Shown piece after piece: positions 8,983 through 17,943 of a DNA stretch of 64,000 bases. This stretch comes from Pokkaliibacter sp. MBI-7 (lineage in GTDB: Bacteria; Pseudomonadota; Gammaproteobacteria; Pseudomonadales; Balneatricaceae), in contig NZ_JARVTG010000001.1 of NCBI RefSeq assembly GCF_029846635.1, positions 1,642,501 through 1,706,500 on the forward strand, written 5' to 3'. Both the position numbers and the translations under genes were made by a program. Numbering within the stretch: the first letter of the stretch is position 1; each line of letters starts with the position of its first letter. The notes below the pieces were generated by a model. The model was not told where the DNA came from, did no database searches, and saw only the letters and a list, made by a program, of their open reading frames with translations.

Positions 8983-9564
8983 ATGACCATCCCTCTGTTA
9001 CGCATTGAAGATGTCGCTACGGCCAACAGCCCTGCTTTATCACTCAACCTGCACAGTGGTGAGCTTATTGGGCTAGCGGGCCCATCCGGGATCGGCAAGA
9101 GCCAGCTGTTCAAGGCAGTAGCCGATCTGCTACCGCATCGTGGCCACCTCTGGCTGGACGGCAAAGCACAGCAGGACATCGCTCCGGCCCACTGGCGCCA
9201 GCAGATAGGCTATCTGCCTGCACAGGTACACTGGTGGGGAAACCTGGTTGCCGAACACTTCACTCAGCCGCCGCCACTGGGCAGTCTGGGGTTGCCAGAC
9301 AGTATCTGGCACCAGCCCTTGCTGCAGCTGTCGACCGGTGAAAAGCAGCGTCTGGCCCTGCTGCGCCTGTTGCAGAATCAACCCCGCGTGCTGCTGCTCG
9401 ACGAGCCGACCGCCAGTCTGGACGCGGTCAATGTCGAACGTGTGGAACGGCACGTGCAGGATTACCTGCAACAACATCAGGCTGCCGCACTATGGATCAG
9501 CCATGACCCGCAGCAATTGCAACGGCTGTGTCAGCACATCATTACCCTGAGAGCAGCGGCATGA
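8983..9564 (+). CDS. fetA: ABC exporter ATP-binding subunit, FetA/YbbL type
   Basis: Small ATPase of about 193 residues with Walker A GPSGIGKS (about 33-40), signature LSTGEKQRL (about 116), Walker B VLLLDEP and the D-loop SLD, then switch His in WISHDP. Length and partner match FetA (YbbL), which with FetB forms an inner-membrane exporter linked to iron homeostasis in E. coli. The ATG at 8983 has GGAG 12 nt upstream; a GTG at 8974 in the same frame is an alternative. The stop overlaps the permease start. Confidence 0.85.
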   Translation: MTIPLLRIEDVATANSPALSLNLHSGELIGLAGPSGIGKSQLFKAVADLLPHRGHLWLDGKAQQDIAPAHWRQQIGYLPAQVHWWGNLVAEHFTQPPPLGSLGLPDSIWHQPLLQLSTGEKQRLALLRLLQNQPRVLLLDEPTASLDAVNVERVERHVQDYLQQHQAAALWISHDPQQLQRLCQHIITLRAAA

Positions 9565-10358
9565 TTCATCTCAGCTATACCGATCTGGGGCTGTGCGCCC
9601 TGCTGGTCATCGCCTGCGGCGGCCTGCTGACCCTGCACCATCCGGCACTGACCCGACAGCTGTATGGCAGCGCTCTGCGTTGCGGGCTGCAACTGCTGCT
9701 GATGGGTGTCTGGCTCAGCTTTATTTTCACCCGTCAGCACTGGGGCTGGGTGGCACTGATGAGCGTGATCATGCTGGGCGCAGCCACGCTGGAGGCTGGC
9801 CGCCGGCAGGCGGTGCCATTGCAGGCTGCATGGCGCTACGGCCTGGCACTGATGAGCATGGGCACCGCAGCACTGAGCATGACGGTGCTGGTTGTGGTGG
9901 CACTGCTGCAAACAGATCCCTGGTACAGTCCGCGCTACTTCCTGCCACTTTTGGGTATGCTGCTGGGCAACTGCCTGACGGGGGTCAGTATGGGCATGGA
10001 TCACTTCAACCGTCAGGTCTGGCAGCAACAGGCACAACTGGAATGGCGGCTGGCATTGGGCATGACGGCCGCAGAGGCGATTCAGCCGCTGTACCGGCAA
10101 AGTCTTGAGGCCGCACTACGCCCCACCTTCAATATGCTGGTCAGTGCCGGGGTGATCAGCCTGCCGGGCATGATGACCGGCCAGATACTGGCCGGTGCCG
10201 CCCCCATGGAGGCCGTCAAGTATCAGCTGATGATCATGCTGTTGCTGGCAGTCTGTACCAGTGTGGGTATCATGCTGGCGTTGTCTGGCTGTCGGCGCCT
10301 GCTGTTCGATGAGCGCCAGCGTCTCGATCTGCACCGCCTGCAGCCTCCCGGCAGTTGA
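9561..10358 (+). CDS. fetB: ABC exporter permease, FetB/YbbM type
   Basis: Integral membrane protein of 265 residues with seven or so hydrophobic segments. It carries the family-typical core LEAALRPTFNMLVSAGVIS and LPGMMTGQILAGAAP. The ATG at 9561 overlaps the TGA of the ATPase gene (ATGA), giving a two-gene operon. The UPF0014/FetB family works with FetA; export of iron or another metal is inferred from the family only. The reading frame extends 33 nt further upstream but that would lie wholly inside fetA. Confidence 0.85.
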   Translation: MIHLSYTDLGLCALLVIACGGLLTLHHPALTRQLYGSALRCGLQLLLMGVWLSFIFTRQHWGWVALMSVIMLGAATLEAGRRQAVPLQAAWRYGLALMSMGTAALSMTVLVVVALLQTDPWYSPRYFLPLLGMLLGNCLTGVSMGMDHFNRQVWQQQAQLEWRLALGMTAAEAIQPLYRQSLEAALRPTFNMLVSAGVISLPGMMTGQILAGAAPMEAVKYQLMIMLLLAVCTSVGIMLALSGCRRLLFDERQRLDLHRLQPPGS

Positions 10359-10422
10359 TATTGGTAAGCCCGACAGATATTAATCGACAGCCCATTTTTC
10401 CGAGTTAGCTAAGGATATCCGC

Positions 10423-11700
10423 ATGTCTCCCAACCCTCCCCAGCGCATTGCCATCATCGGTCTAGGTTATGTTGGCCTGCCTCTGGCTGTGGCCTTCGGG
10501 CGGCAGTTGCCGGTGGTGGGTTTTGACATTAATCCGCAGCGCATAGTGCAACTGCAACAGGGCATAGACCTGACCCAGGAGGTCAGCGCAGAAGAACTGC
10601 AGCAAGCCAGCCAGTTGAGCTTCAGCTGTGATCTTGAGCAGCTGCGCGACTGCGATACCTACATCATCACCGTGCCGACCCCCGTCGATGAATACAAACA
10701 GCCCGACCTCACGCCACTGCGCAAAGCCAGCGCCAGCGTGGCACAGGTACTGGCGCCGGGTAATCTGGTGATTTACGAATCCACCGTCTATCCGGGAGCA
10801 ACGGAAGAAGTCTGCGTGCCGATTCTGGAACAGGGCTCAGGGCTGCGCTTCAATCAGGACTTCTACGCCGGCTACAGCCCGGAACGGATCAATCCCGGCG
10901 ACAAACAGCGGCGGCTGGAAACCATCACCAAAGTCACCTCAGGTTCAACACCCGAGGCGGCCGCGCTGATTGATGGCATGTACCGGCAGGTTGTCTCTGC
11001 CGGTACCCATCTGGCGCCGTCCATCCGTGTCGCTGAAGCGGCCAAGGTGATCGAGAACACCCAGCGCGATCTGAACATAGCGCTGATCAACGAGCTGGCG
11101 ATCATCTTTCACCGTCTGGGTATTGATACACAGGAAGTGCTGGCAGCGGCTGGCACCAAGTGGAACTTCCTGCCCTTCACCCCCGGTCTGGTCGGCGGCC
11201 ACTGCATCGGTGTTGACCCCTACTATCTGACCCACAAAGCCCAGGCTATCGGCTATCACCCCGAAGTGATTCTGGCCGGGCGACGCATCAACGACTCCAT
11301 GGGCAGCTATGTTGCTATCCGTGTCATCAGGCAGATGCTGAAAAAGTCGATTCTGGTCAATCACTCGCGCGCTCTGGTACTTGGCCTCACCTTCAAGGAA
11401 AACTGCCCGGACCTGCGCAACTCGCGGGTGATCGACGTGATCCATGAACTGCAGGAGCTAGGGATCGAGGTAGATGTCCATGACCCCTGGGTCGACAGTG
11501 AAGAAGCCTATCAGGAATACGGTGTCAGACTGGTCAGCCAGCCATCATCAGCCCACTATGACGCGCTGATTCTGGCGGTTGGGCACCGTCAGTTTGCCGA
11601 ACTTGGTGCGGCAGGCATCAGGCAGTTTGGCAAGACCAACCATGTGTTCTTTGATGTGAAAGGCGTTTTTGCCAAAGAGGACAGTGACGGCCGTCTGTAA
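10423..11700 (+). CDS. tviB: UDP-N-acetylhexosamine 6-dehydrogenase, TviB/WbpO type
   Basis: 425-residue nucleotide-sugar dehydrogenase that would oxidise UDP-GlcNAc or UDP-GalNAc to the uronic acid for polysaccharide or O-antigen synthesis. The N-terminal Rossmann motif is IAIIGLGYVGLPLA; YESTVYPGATEE and SPERINPGD follow. The catalytic Cys sits in GGHCIGVDPYY near residue 262, and LGLTFKENCPDLRN lies in the C-terminal domain. The sequence is closer to Salmonella TviB than to UDP-glucose dehydrogenase. AAGGATAT precedes the ATG. The substrate is inferred from family resemblance. Confidence 0.9.
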   Translation: MSPNPPQRIAIIGLGYVGLPLAVAFGRQLPVVGFDINPQRIVQLQQGIDLTQEVSAEELQQASQLSFSCDLEQLRDCDTYIITVPTPVDEYKQPDLTPLRKASASVAQVLAPGNLVIYESTVYPGATEEVCVPILEQGSGLRFNQDFYAGYSPERINPGDKQRRLETITKVTSGSTPEAAALIDGMYRQVVSAGTHLAPSIRVAEAAKVIENTQRDLNIALINELAIIFHRLGIDTQEVLAAAGTKWNFLPFTPGLVGGHCIGVDPYYLTHKAQAIGYHPEVILAGRRINDSMGSYVAIRVIRQMLKKSILVNHSRALVLGLTFKENCPDLRNSRVIDVIHELQELGIEVDVHDPWVDSEEAYQEYGVRLVSQPSSAHYDALILAVGHRQFAELGAAGIRQFGKTNHVFFDVKGVFAKEDSDGRL

Positions 11701-11817
11701 ATGTTTGCGATGGCTATGCAGCAATACCGCACAGACCTTGCACACAAGTGGGAAGCGCAGTATGTTTCCGTTCATTACCGACGGGCATGCTGCCTGACGT
11801 CCTTGAAGCCTGTGCCA

Positions 11818-12180
11818 ATGAATAGAGCTAGCCCTTCTCCCCTGCTTGAACCGCTGGTGGTCGATGTGCAGTGTCACAGCGAAGACTGGTCACAACAGCG
11901 GCTGCTGCTAAGCACCGAGGAACTGCATACCTTTTTCCTGCTGCCTGAATCGCAGGAGACGATCTGGTTCGAGCTGGAGCCCCTTTACGCCGAGATGTTC
12001 GAGCGTGATCTTGACTGCATCCGCGATGAGCATATGCCGCTGGCGCGCAAACCCGCCGCCCCCGTCCCAGAACTGGTGGTTACCCTGTATCGACTGGGGC
12101 CAGTCAAAGAATATCTGAGTGATGGTGAGATGGCGGCCCTCTGGTCTGACTACAGCTTTCCACATACCGCACTTCACTAA
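11818..12180 (+). CDS. Hypothetical protein
   Basis: Short acidic protein of about 120 residues that I do not recognise. It begins MNRASPSPLLEPLVV and has an acidic, Leu/Glu-rich middle (FELEPLYAEMFERDLD). No signal peptide or transmembrane segment is present. The frame is open back to an ATG at 11701, immediately after the dehydrogenase stop, but the upstream 39 residues look non-coding (Cys/Arg-rich), so the internal ATG is preferred; neither start has a strong ribosome site. Codon use is consistent with a real gene. Confidence 0.55.
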   Translation: MNRASPSPLLEPLVVDVQCHSEDWSQQRLLLSTEELHTFFLLPESQETIWFELEPLYAEMFERDLDCIRDEHMPLARKPAAPVPELVVTLYRLGPVKEYLSDGEMAALWSDYSFPHTALH

Positions 12181-12245
12181 TCACTCAGCTCTCCTGTCAG
12201 CAGGACAGACTCCGTCAGAGCCTGCCCACTCACACTTGTGCTGCC

Positions 12246-12860
12246 TTAACCGAGCAGACCTTCTGCTTTCAGGGCAGCCTGCACGCCAGGACGCTCGGCG
12301 ATCCGGGCCAGATAGGCGGGTAGCGCCGGGTAATCAGCAATATCGATCCTGACGTACTTGGCCCAGTTCAGCACGGTGAACAGGTAAGCATCGGCAACAC
12401 TGAACTCTGCTCCGCAGAAATAGTCCTGCTGACTCAGCTTCTGGTTGGTCAGTGTCAGGTTCTGTTTCAGACGATCACGGCACACCTGCTCACCCACACC
12501 TTCTTCACGCTTGCCAAACAACGCCGCAAACAGCGGTGTGAAGCCTTTGTGCAGCTCGGTCGAGATATAGTTCAGGGCTTCAATCATGTGGTAGCGGGCC
12601 AGGGTGCCAGCAGCAGGAATCAGCTTACCGGCCTGATCGGCCAGATACTGCACAATGGCCGGGCCTTCGGTCAGCAGCTCACCGTTGTCGAGCACCAGCG
12701 CCGGTACCTGGCCCTTGGGATTGATCTGCAGATAGTCTGCACCGCTGGCGGTGACCTTTTTCATCAGGTCAACCTGTTCGGCTTCGATATCGAGCCCCAG
12801 TTCATGGGCAACAATATGGGGGCTGAGAGAACAGGCGCCGGGTTTGTAGTAGAGCTTCAT
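12246..12860 (-). CDS. gstA: Glutathione S-transferase, bacterial beta class
   Basis: 204-residue cytosolic glutathione transferase. The N-terminal thioredoxin-like domain begins MKLYYKPGACSLSPHI, with the beta-class Tyr/Cys pair, PKGQVPAL with its cis-Pro, and EGPAIVQYLAD. The C-terminal helical domain ends with FSVADAYLFTVLNWA and the usual hydrophobic-staple region. Length matches E. coli GstA (201 residues). AAGGAAA lies just before the ATG. It is transcribed alone, convergent with the hypothetical gene to its left. Confidence 0.9.
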   Translation of the reverse strand: MKLYYKPGACSLSPHIVAHELGLDIEAEQVDLMKKVTASGADYLQINPKGQVPALVLDNGELLTEGPAIVQYLADQAGKLIPAAGTLARYHMIEALNYISTELHKGFTPLFAALFGKREEGVGEQVCRDRLKQNLTLTNQKLSQQDYFCGAEFSVADAYLFTVLNWAKYVRIDIADYPALPAYLARIAERPGVQAALKAEGLLG

Positions 12861-12964
12861 TAACTTTTCCTTTTGACCAGTGAGTCTGGAGAGCTATTGG
12901 CAACACGCTCACCAGCATAGGAAATAGCGAAAAAAAAGATAGCCCGCTGCAAAGAAACGCTCTA

Positions 12965-13123
12965 GCAGGCTGTTGAAAAACGTTATCGAGGCAGCCAAGA
13001 CAAGGAAATACCCCGAGGGCACAAGAAACAGGCGAAAAAGCGGAGTTTAGTGGGCTAAATGAGCATTTTGAGCTTGTTTTTGACGTGGTATTCGGCAACG
13101 CAGATAGATTTTCAACGACCTGC
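12965..13123. mobile_element. MITE-like interspersed repeat, about 159 bp
   Basis: Non-coding element with imperfect 15-bp terminal inverted repeats: GCAGGCTGTTGAAAA at the left and, inverted, GCAGGTCGTTGAAAA at the right (13 of 15 match). The interior carries GAGTTTAGTGGGCTAAATGAG and a CCCCGAGGGCAC stretch. I recognise this pattern as a short repeat that recurs in gammaproteobacterial genomes and is often miscalled as small hypothetical proteins. No transposase is present and no clear target duplication flanks it. Coordinates follow the inverted repeats. Confidence 0.65.
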
Positions 13124-13180
13124 CAGTTCGAGACAGACAGTAAATCCCGTCTGATCACACCTTACTACTCACCAGAAACA

Positions 13181-13206
13181 ACAACGGCAGCTTGCGCTGC
13201 CGTTGT
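13181..13206 (-). terminator. Terminator hairpin downstream of galU
   Basis: A perfect 11-bp stem (ACAACGGCAGC with GCTGCCGTTGT) closes a 4-nt loop 22 nt after the galU stop. On the minus strand it is followed by TGTTTC, a short and imperfect U-rich tail. Position and stem strength make it the likely galU terminator. Confidence 0.7.
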
Positions 13207-13227
13207 TTGAGATACAGACCACACGAA

Positions 13228-14097
13228 TTAGCCGTGTAGTTCATCCAGATACTTTCTGAAGGATGATCCCAGTTCCTTGTGGCGCAGGCCGTACTCAACG
13301 TTAGCCTGCAGATAGCCCAGCTTGGAGCCGCAGTCATAACGCTTGCCTTTGAACTGATGCGCCATCACACCTTCTTTCTCGATCAGGCGGGCAATGGCAT
13401 CAGTTAGCTGGATTTCACCATTCGCACCGGGTGCCTGGGTTGCCAGCAGATCAAAAATACGGGGAGTCAGAACATAGCGACCTACGACGGTCAGATCTGA
13501 AGGCGCGTCTTCCACCTTGGGCTTCTCGACAATACCTTTCATCTTGTAGACGCCAGGCTCCAGATGCTCGGGGTCGATAACACCGTACTTGTACACCTGC
13601 TCCATGGGCACCTTCTCCACGGCAACCACAGACTGCTGGTACTGGTTGGCCAGACTCAGCATGTCAGACAGCGTACCTTTGCCTTCGGCGTAGATCAGGT
13701 CATCAGGAAGAATGACCGCTACCGGCTCGTAACCAACCAGCGGACGGGCACAGAGTACCGCATGGCCCAGGCCCAAAGGCTTGGGCTGACGGGTAAAGGC
13801 GAATGAAACACCTTCGGGAATCACTTCACGCACCAGCTTCAGCAGCTCATGCTTACCGGCTTCTTCCAGCTGATCTTCCAGGCCAGCGTTGACGTCAAAG
13901 TGGTCAGCAATGGAACGCTTGATACTGCTGGTAATGAAGATGAAGTCGGTGACACCGGCAGCCACTGCCTCTTCAACCGCATACTGCACCAGGGGCTTAT
14001 CCACAACCGGAAGCATTTCCTTGGCAATGGCTTTGGTGGCAGGCAGGAAGCGCGTACCCAGACCTGCAACAGGGAATATTGCCTTGCGTACGATCAT
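13228..14097 (-). CDS. galU: UTP-glucose-1-phosphate uridylyltransferase
   Basis: Makes UDP-glucose from UTP and glucose-1-phosphate for LPS core, exopolysaccharide and UDP-glucuronate. It has 289 residues with the nucleotidyltransferase signature FPVAGLGTRFLPATKA, then KEMLPVVDKPLVQYAVEEA, PLGLGHAV and the ILPDDL metal-binding loop, and GKRYDCGSKLGYLQA near the C terminus. The ATG at 14097 has GAGAG upstream; an in-frame TTG lies two codons earlier. waaA lies immediately upstream on the same strand and the UDP-glucuronate epimerase is close by. Confidence 0.96.
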   Translation of the reverse strand: MIVRKAIFPVAGLGTRFLPATKAIAKEMLPVVDKPLVQYAVEEAVAAGVTDFIFITSSIKRSIADHFDVNAGLEDQLEEAGKHELLKLVREVIPEGVSFAFTRQPKPLGLGHAVLCARPLVGYEPVAVILPDDLIYAEGKGTLSDMLSLANQYQQSVVAVEKVPMEQVYKYGVIDPEHLEPGVYKMKGIVEKPKVEDAPSDLTVVGRYVLTPRIFDLLATQAPGANGEIQLTDAIARLIEKEGVMAHQFKGKRYDCGSKLGYLQANVEYGLRHKELGSSFRKYLDELHG

Positions 14098-14182
14098 GCG
14101 CAATCTCTCTTGTTTAGATGTTTAATTGTGGCCAGTCCTATATTACCGACCGGCTGGCGACTGTTCGAATCGGCGCCGTAAT

Positions 14183-15421
14183 TCAGGTTTGCGCCAGAAT
14201 AGCAGCAATCCAGTGGCCCGGGGCAGCCATCACCCCGGCGCCTTCCAGACCATCCTGCACGGGCTCCAGCAGAGCCTGGCTGACGGCCTCTTCCAATGCC
14301 TGTACATCAGCCACCTGACGCACCCGTCCGGTAGGCTGCAACTCCTCCAGTAAACTCTGGAAGTTGAACATGTGCGGGCCAACCAGAGCGACCCGTCCCA
14401 TCTGTAATGGCTCAAAGGGATTGTGTCCGCCATGGGCGACCAGACTGCCGCCAACAAAGGCCACATCTGCCACCCCGTAGAACAGCATCAGCTCGCCCAG
14501 AGTATCAATCAGCACTACCTGTGTCGATTGCCCGGGCTGCTCGCCCAGACTGCGCCGCACTACCTGCAGCTGGCGTTGCTGACACAATTCGATAATTTCC
14601 CTGGCCCGTTCCGGATGCCGTGGGGCCAGCAACAGCAAAAGTGACGGCTGCCGTTGCAACAACTTGATATGCAAATCCAGTACCTGTTCCTCTTCGCCGG
14701 GATGTGTACTGCCCGCAATCCAGCATGAGCGCCCCTCACACCATTGCTGTCGCAACTCTGTTGCCTTGAGTTTAATAGCCTCGGCTACCGGCATGGCCAG
14801 CTTGAGATTTCCCACCACCTCGGTGCGACTGACAGGCGTTCCCAGCTGCAGCAGACGGTCGGCATCGGCACGGTACTGGCAGCCCACCCAGTGCAGCGCC
14901 TGCCACACCGGCGTCATCAGACGACGGACCTTCTGATAGCCGCGGAAAGAGCGCTCGGAAAGACGTGCGTTCGCCAGACTGACAGGAATATTGCGCTGCT
15001 GGCAGGCCGCGATCAGATTCGGCCACAACTCCGTCTCCATCAGCACCAGCGCACGCGGCCGCAGCTGATCGAGCCAGGCCGACACCAGCCAGGGCAGATC
15101 GAAAGGCAGATAACAACGTGCCACATCAGGTAGCAGGGCTTCACCACGGGCACGGCCTGTGGGCGTGGTGTGGGTCAGGATGACCGGCACCTCAGAGTGC
15201 TGCTCTGTCAGCCAGTTGATCAATACTGACGCGGCCTGGGTTTCCCCCACCGAGCAGCCATGTACGATAACAGCCTGTCTGGGCATAGCGGAAGCCACCT
15301 TACCCAGGCGCTCGCTCCAGTGGCGACGATATGCAGGTATACGACGGGAGCGCCACGCCATACGCAGCAATACTGCCGGTAGCAGCAGGCTGAACAGCAG
15401 GGAATACAAAGCTCGGGACAT
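14183..15421 (-). CDS. waaA: 3-deoxy-D-manno-octulosonic acid transferase (Kdo transferase)
   Basis: Transfers Kdo from CMP-Kdo to lipid IVA on the cytoplasmic side of the inner membrane. About 412 residues, close to E. coli WaaA (425). It has an N-terminal membrane anchor (LYSLLFSLLLPAVLL), the GT30 region HGCSVGETQAA, LMETELWPNL, and the C-terminal donor-binding motif GGSLVAHGGHNPFEP. I chose the ATG at 15421 (AGG 9 nt upstream) because the open frame to 15598 adds residues that do not resemble the family. It is divergent from the epimerase gene at 15657. Confidence 0.93.
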   Translation of the reverse strand: MSRALYSLLFSLLLPAVLLRMAWRSRRIPAYRRHWSERLGKVASAMPRQAVIVHGCSVGETQAASVLINWLTEQHSEVPVILTHTTPTGRARGEALLPDVARCYLPFDLPWLVSAWLDQLRPRALVLMETELWPNLIAACQQRNIPVSLANARLSERSFRGYQKVRRLMTPVWQALHWVGCQYRADADRLLQLGTPVSRTEVVGNLKLAMPVAEAIKLKATELRQQWCEGRSCWIAGSTHPGEEEQVLDLHIKLLQRQPSLLLLLAPRHPERAREIIELCQQRQLQVVRRSLGEQPGQSTQVVLIDTLGELMLFYGVADVAFVGGSLVAHGGHNPFEPLQMGRVALVGPHMFNFQSLLEELQPTGRVRQVADVQALEEAVSQALLEPVQDGLEGAGVMAAPGHWIAAILAQT

Positions 15422-15656
15422 CCACATGAACCTGTCTGGAAAGAACGTGTCCGCAATGGCGGCATCTGCCCGCCAACCGGAAGAATGCCTATTGTAAGGG
15501 GGCAATACCGGCTGACAAGCGGCTACCCCGACTTTCTGCCTTAGCGGCTGCCCGTCAACCCTGCAGCGGCGGGCACAAAGCCTCGGGGTATTCATCACAA
15601 ACGGATAGTGTAAACTGGCGCTTTCATGGCAACGGCCAGGGCCAAGAGGATAACAA

Positions 15657-16667
15657 ATGAAGATTCTAGTTACCGGCGCAGCGGGCTTTATTGGCGCTCA
15701 CGTCAGCATCGAACTGATGAAACGCGGCGACATCGTGGTCGGTATCGATAACCTCAATGACTACTATGACCCCAGCCTCAAGGACGCCCGTCTGGAATGG
15801 ATTAACAGCCACTCTGGCAGCTTTACCTTCCTCAGGATGGATGTTGCTGACCGTGCCGCCATGGAGCAGCTGTTCAGCGAGCAACAGTTCGATAAGGTAG
15901 TCCATCTGGCCGCCCAGGCCGGGGTACGCTACTCACTGGAAAATCCCCACGCCTATGTGGAAGCCAACCTGGTTGGCTTTATGAATATCCTTGAAGGCTG
16001 CCGCCATCATCAGATTCAGCATCTGGTCTATGCCTCGTCCAGCTCGGTGTACGGCGCCAATGAGACCATGCCATTCTCGGTACATGACAACGTCGACCAT
16101 CCGCTGTCCCTGTACGCTGCCACCAAGAAAGCCAATGAGCTGATGGCACATACCTACAGCCACCTCTACCGCCTGTCCACTACCGGTCTGCGCTTCTTCA
16201 CCGTCTACGGCCCCTGGGGGCGGCCTGATATGGCCCTGTTCAAGTTCACCAAGGCCATCCTGCAAAACAACCCCATTGAGGTTTACAACTACGGTCGCCA
16301 TCGCCGCGACTTCACCTATATCGACGATATTGTTGAAGGCATTCTGCGCACCCTTGATCACACGGCTGCAGGTGACAGCAGCTGGTCCGGCCTGGCCCCG
16401 GATCCGGGTACCAGCAAGGCGCCCTGGCGGGTCTATAACATCGGCAACCAGCATCCCGTTGAACTGCTTGACTACATTGCCGCGCTGGAAGAGGCGCTTG
16501 GCAAAAAAGCCGAGAAGGTCATGCTGCCGATGCAACCCGGCGATGTGCCAGACACTTACGCCAACGTTGAAGCACTGGTGCAGGATGTTGGTTACAAGCC
16601 CAACACACCGGTAGAAGAAGGTATCCGCCGCTTTGTGACCTGGTACCGGGACTATTACAACTACTAA
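15657..16667 (+). CDS. UDP-glucuronate 4-epimerase-like NAD-dependent epimerase
   Basis: Extended short-chain dehydrogenase of 336 residues, most like the LspL/CapI UDP-glucuronate epimerases that make UDP-galacturonate. The NAD motif GAAGFIG is at the N terminus, followed by NLNDYYDPSLK, the catalytic Tyr-Lys in LYAATKKANE, GLRFFTVYGPWGRPDMA and RRDFTYIDDIV. GAGGATAA precedes the ATG by about 6 nt. It stands alone on this strand and ends at a shared terminator. GalU, two genes to the left, supplies UDP-glucose for the same sugar pathway. Confidence 0.9.
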   Translation: MKILVTGAAGFIGAHVSIELMKRGDIVVGIDNLNDYYDPSLKDARLEWINSHSGSFTFLRMDVADRAAMEQLFSEQQFDKVVHLAAQAGVRYSLENPHAYVEANLVGFMNILEGCRHHQIQHLVYASSSSVYGANETMPFSVHDNVDHPLSLYAATKKANELMAHTYSHLYRLSTTGLRFFTVYGPWGRPDMALFKFTKAILQNNPIEVYNYGRHRRDFTYIDDIVEGILRTLDHTAAGDSSWSGLAPDPGTSKAPWRVYNIGNQHPVELLDYIAALEEALGKKAEKVMLPMQPGDVPDTYANVEALVQDVGYKPNTPVEEGIRRFVTWYRDYYNY

Positions 16668-16806
16668 CCAGAAACAACGGCTAATCAGATACCAGCGTTG
16701 ATCAGATTGACCTGTTGATAGCGTGCCGGCTGGCAGCCCTCAGCGAAGCTGAATAGTATTGGATGATCGCTGCCCCCAGTCACTTTGCTGCCAATTCCCG
16801 GTCAAT

Positions 16807-16844
16807 AAAAAACCGGTACAACAACGTGTGGTACCGGTTTTTTT
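16807..16844. terminator. Bidirectional intrinsic terminator
   Basis: AAAAAACCGGTAC and GTACCGGTTTTTTT form a strong inverted repeat around an 11-nt loop. The A-run and T-run on either side give a U-tail on both strands, so it can end both the epimerase transcript (+) and the lipoprotein operon (-) that converge here. Confidence 0.88.
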
Positions 16845-16901
16845 ACTTGCACAGGGCAGCATATAGCAGAGAAAGCTTTGCACCCCACTAGCAACTAGAC
16901 T

Positions 16902-17570
16902 TCATTGCACCGTGCCATAGACTGCGGCGTAGTTCGGCGCATAAGGCCCGGGCAACATACCGGAAACGAAACGCTGGCTGGCAATGCCCGCCTGCCGGAA
17001 ACTTTCGTCACCGATGCTGTCGAGGATTTGACTCGCTAGTGCCGTTATCAGCAGCCCTGCCAGCCCCCCACCTGATGAACGCCCCTCTGCGCTGGACGCC
17101 ACCGCCTTTGAAGACCATAGTTCCTTACCGTCGCGAAGATCAACAAGTTTACCTTCCATAGCAACAGCACTCTCACTACCAATCACGAAGTAGGAAGTTC
17201 CATAGCGCTGCACTTTGATGTACAGCGCGGCATCAGCCCCGAAAATCTCTCTCAGTTTGGCTATGGGGAGTGCCTGAATCTCAGCAGGCTGGGTCATACC
17301 ATTCTGACGAAAAGTTTCACGAGCAACGGCAACGGGAATAACATAGTAGCCACTTTCAGCAAGAGGCATGGTTAACTGCGCCAGTACCGCGTCACTCGCT
17401 TGTACCTCTGGCGATTCATTCATCGGTGGTAATACCAGTACTGAGGCAGGCTTACTGGCTTTAAATGCTGAATAGTCCACTGCTGGTTGAGTAGCACAAC
17501 CTCCAACTATGGTTAGCACAGCTACAGCAGCGAGCCCGATTACGTGGCGCAATAACTTAGAAATAATCAT
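16902..17570 (-). CDS. DUF799 / GNA1162-family lipoprotein
   Basis: 222-residue lipoprotein with a signal peptide and lipobox ending at Cys25 (VGGC). The body matches the DUF799 family to which neisserial GNA1162 belongs: VLVLPPMNESPEVQASDAVL, YYVIPVAVARETF and ALYIKVQRYGTSYFV. The family resembles LpoA/TolB-like fold proteins; its role in envelope transport is not established. It is the last gene of a three-lipoprotein operon (CsgG-like, DUF4810, DUF799), and the fixed trio suggests one complex. Confidence 0.85.
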   Translation of the reverse strand: MIISKLLRHVIGLAAVAVLTIVGGCATQPAVDYSAFKASKPASVLVLPPMNESPEVQASDAVLAQLTMPLAESGYYVIPVAVARETFRQNGMTQPAEIQALPIAKLREIFGADAALYIKVQRYGTSYFVIGSESAVAMEGKLVDLRDGKELWSSKAVASSAEGRSSGGGLAGLLITALASQILDSIGDESFRQAGIASQRFVSGMLPGPYAPNYAAVYGTVQ

Positions 17571-17583
17571 TGTGGTGATCTCG

Positions 17584-17928
17584 CTACAGATTCTTCAACA
17601 AAAAGTCCATGTAAGTCGCAGATTCGGGAAAATGTTCCTTCTCCGATTCAAAAGCAACTCGCGCTTTATCAAGATCGCCTTTGTTGACCATCAATAAGCC
17701 AAGCTGTGCATAGAACCCCGGTGGCGTTTTAGCATTGCCTGTCTTTGCCTTCACCTCAGTTTGCTCCAGTAGCGCAATTTGCTGATCGACGTCTCCACCT
17801 TCATTCATGATGTATGCGTCGACAGAGGCACTGTAGTCACCCCAGTAATAGAGTGTTTTAGGTTGACTGGCACAACCCGCCATCAGCAAAGTCAGGCACA
17901 GCGCAGCACTGCGTGCAGTCTTTTTCAT
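17584..17928 (-). CDS. DUF4810 small lipoprotein
   Basis: 114-residue lipoprotein with a short signal peptide and lipobox MAGC (Cys19). The mature part has the DUF4810 hallmark KTLYYWGDYSASVDAYI, then a TPR-like helical pair (PPGFYAQLGLLMVNKGDLDKA), suggesting a scaffold. It lies 13 nt upstream of the DUF799 gene and 15 nt downstream of the CsgG-like gene, and all three are read together. Confidence 0.85.
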   Translation of the reverse strand: MKKTARSAALCLTLLMAGCASQPKTLYYWGDYSASVDAYIMNEGGDVDQQIALLEQTEVKAKTGNAKTPPGFYAQLGLLMVNKGDLDKARVAFESEKEHFPESATYMDFLLKNL

Positions 17929-17943
17929 CGTTCAGCTTTCCAC

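Noticed and set aside
12802..13158. 118-residue minus-strand open frame over the gst start and the repeat
   Set aside because: Translation of the MITE-like repeat, a known source of false small proteins.
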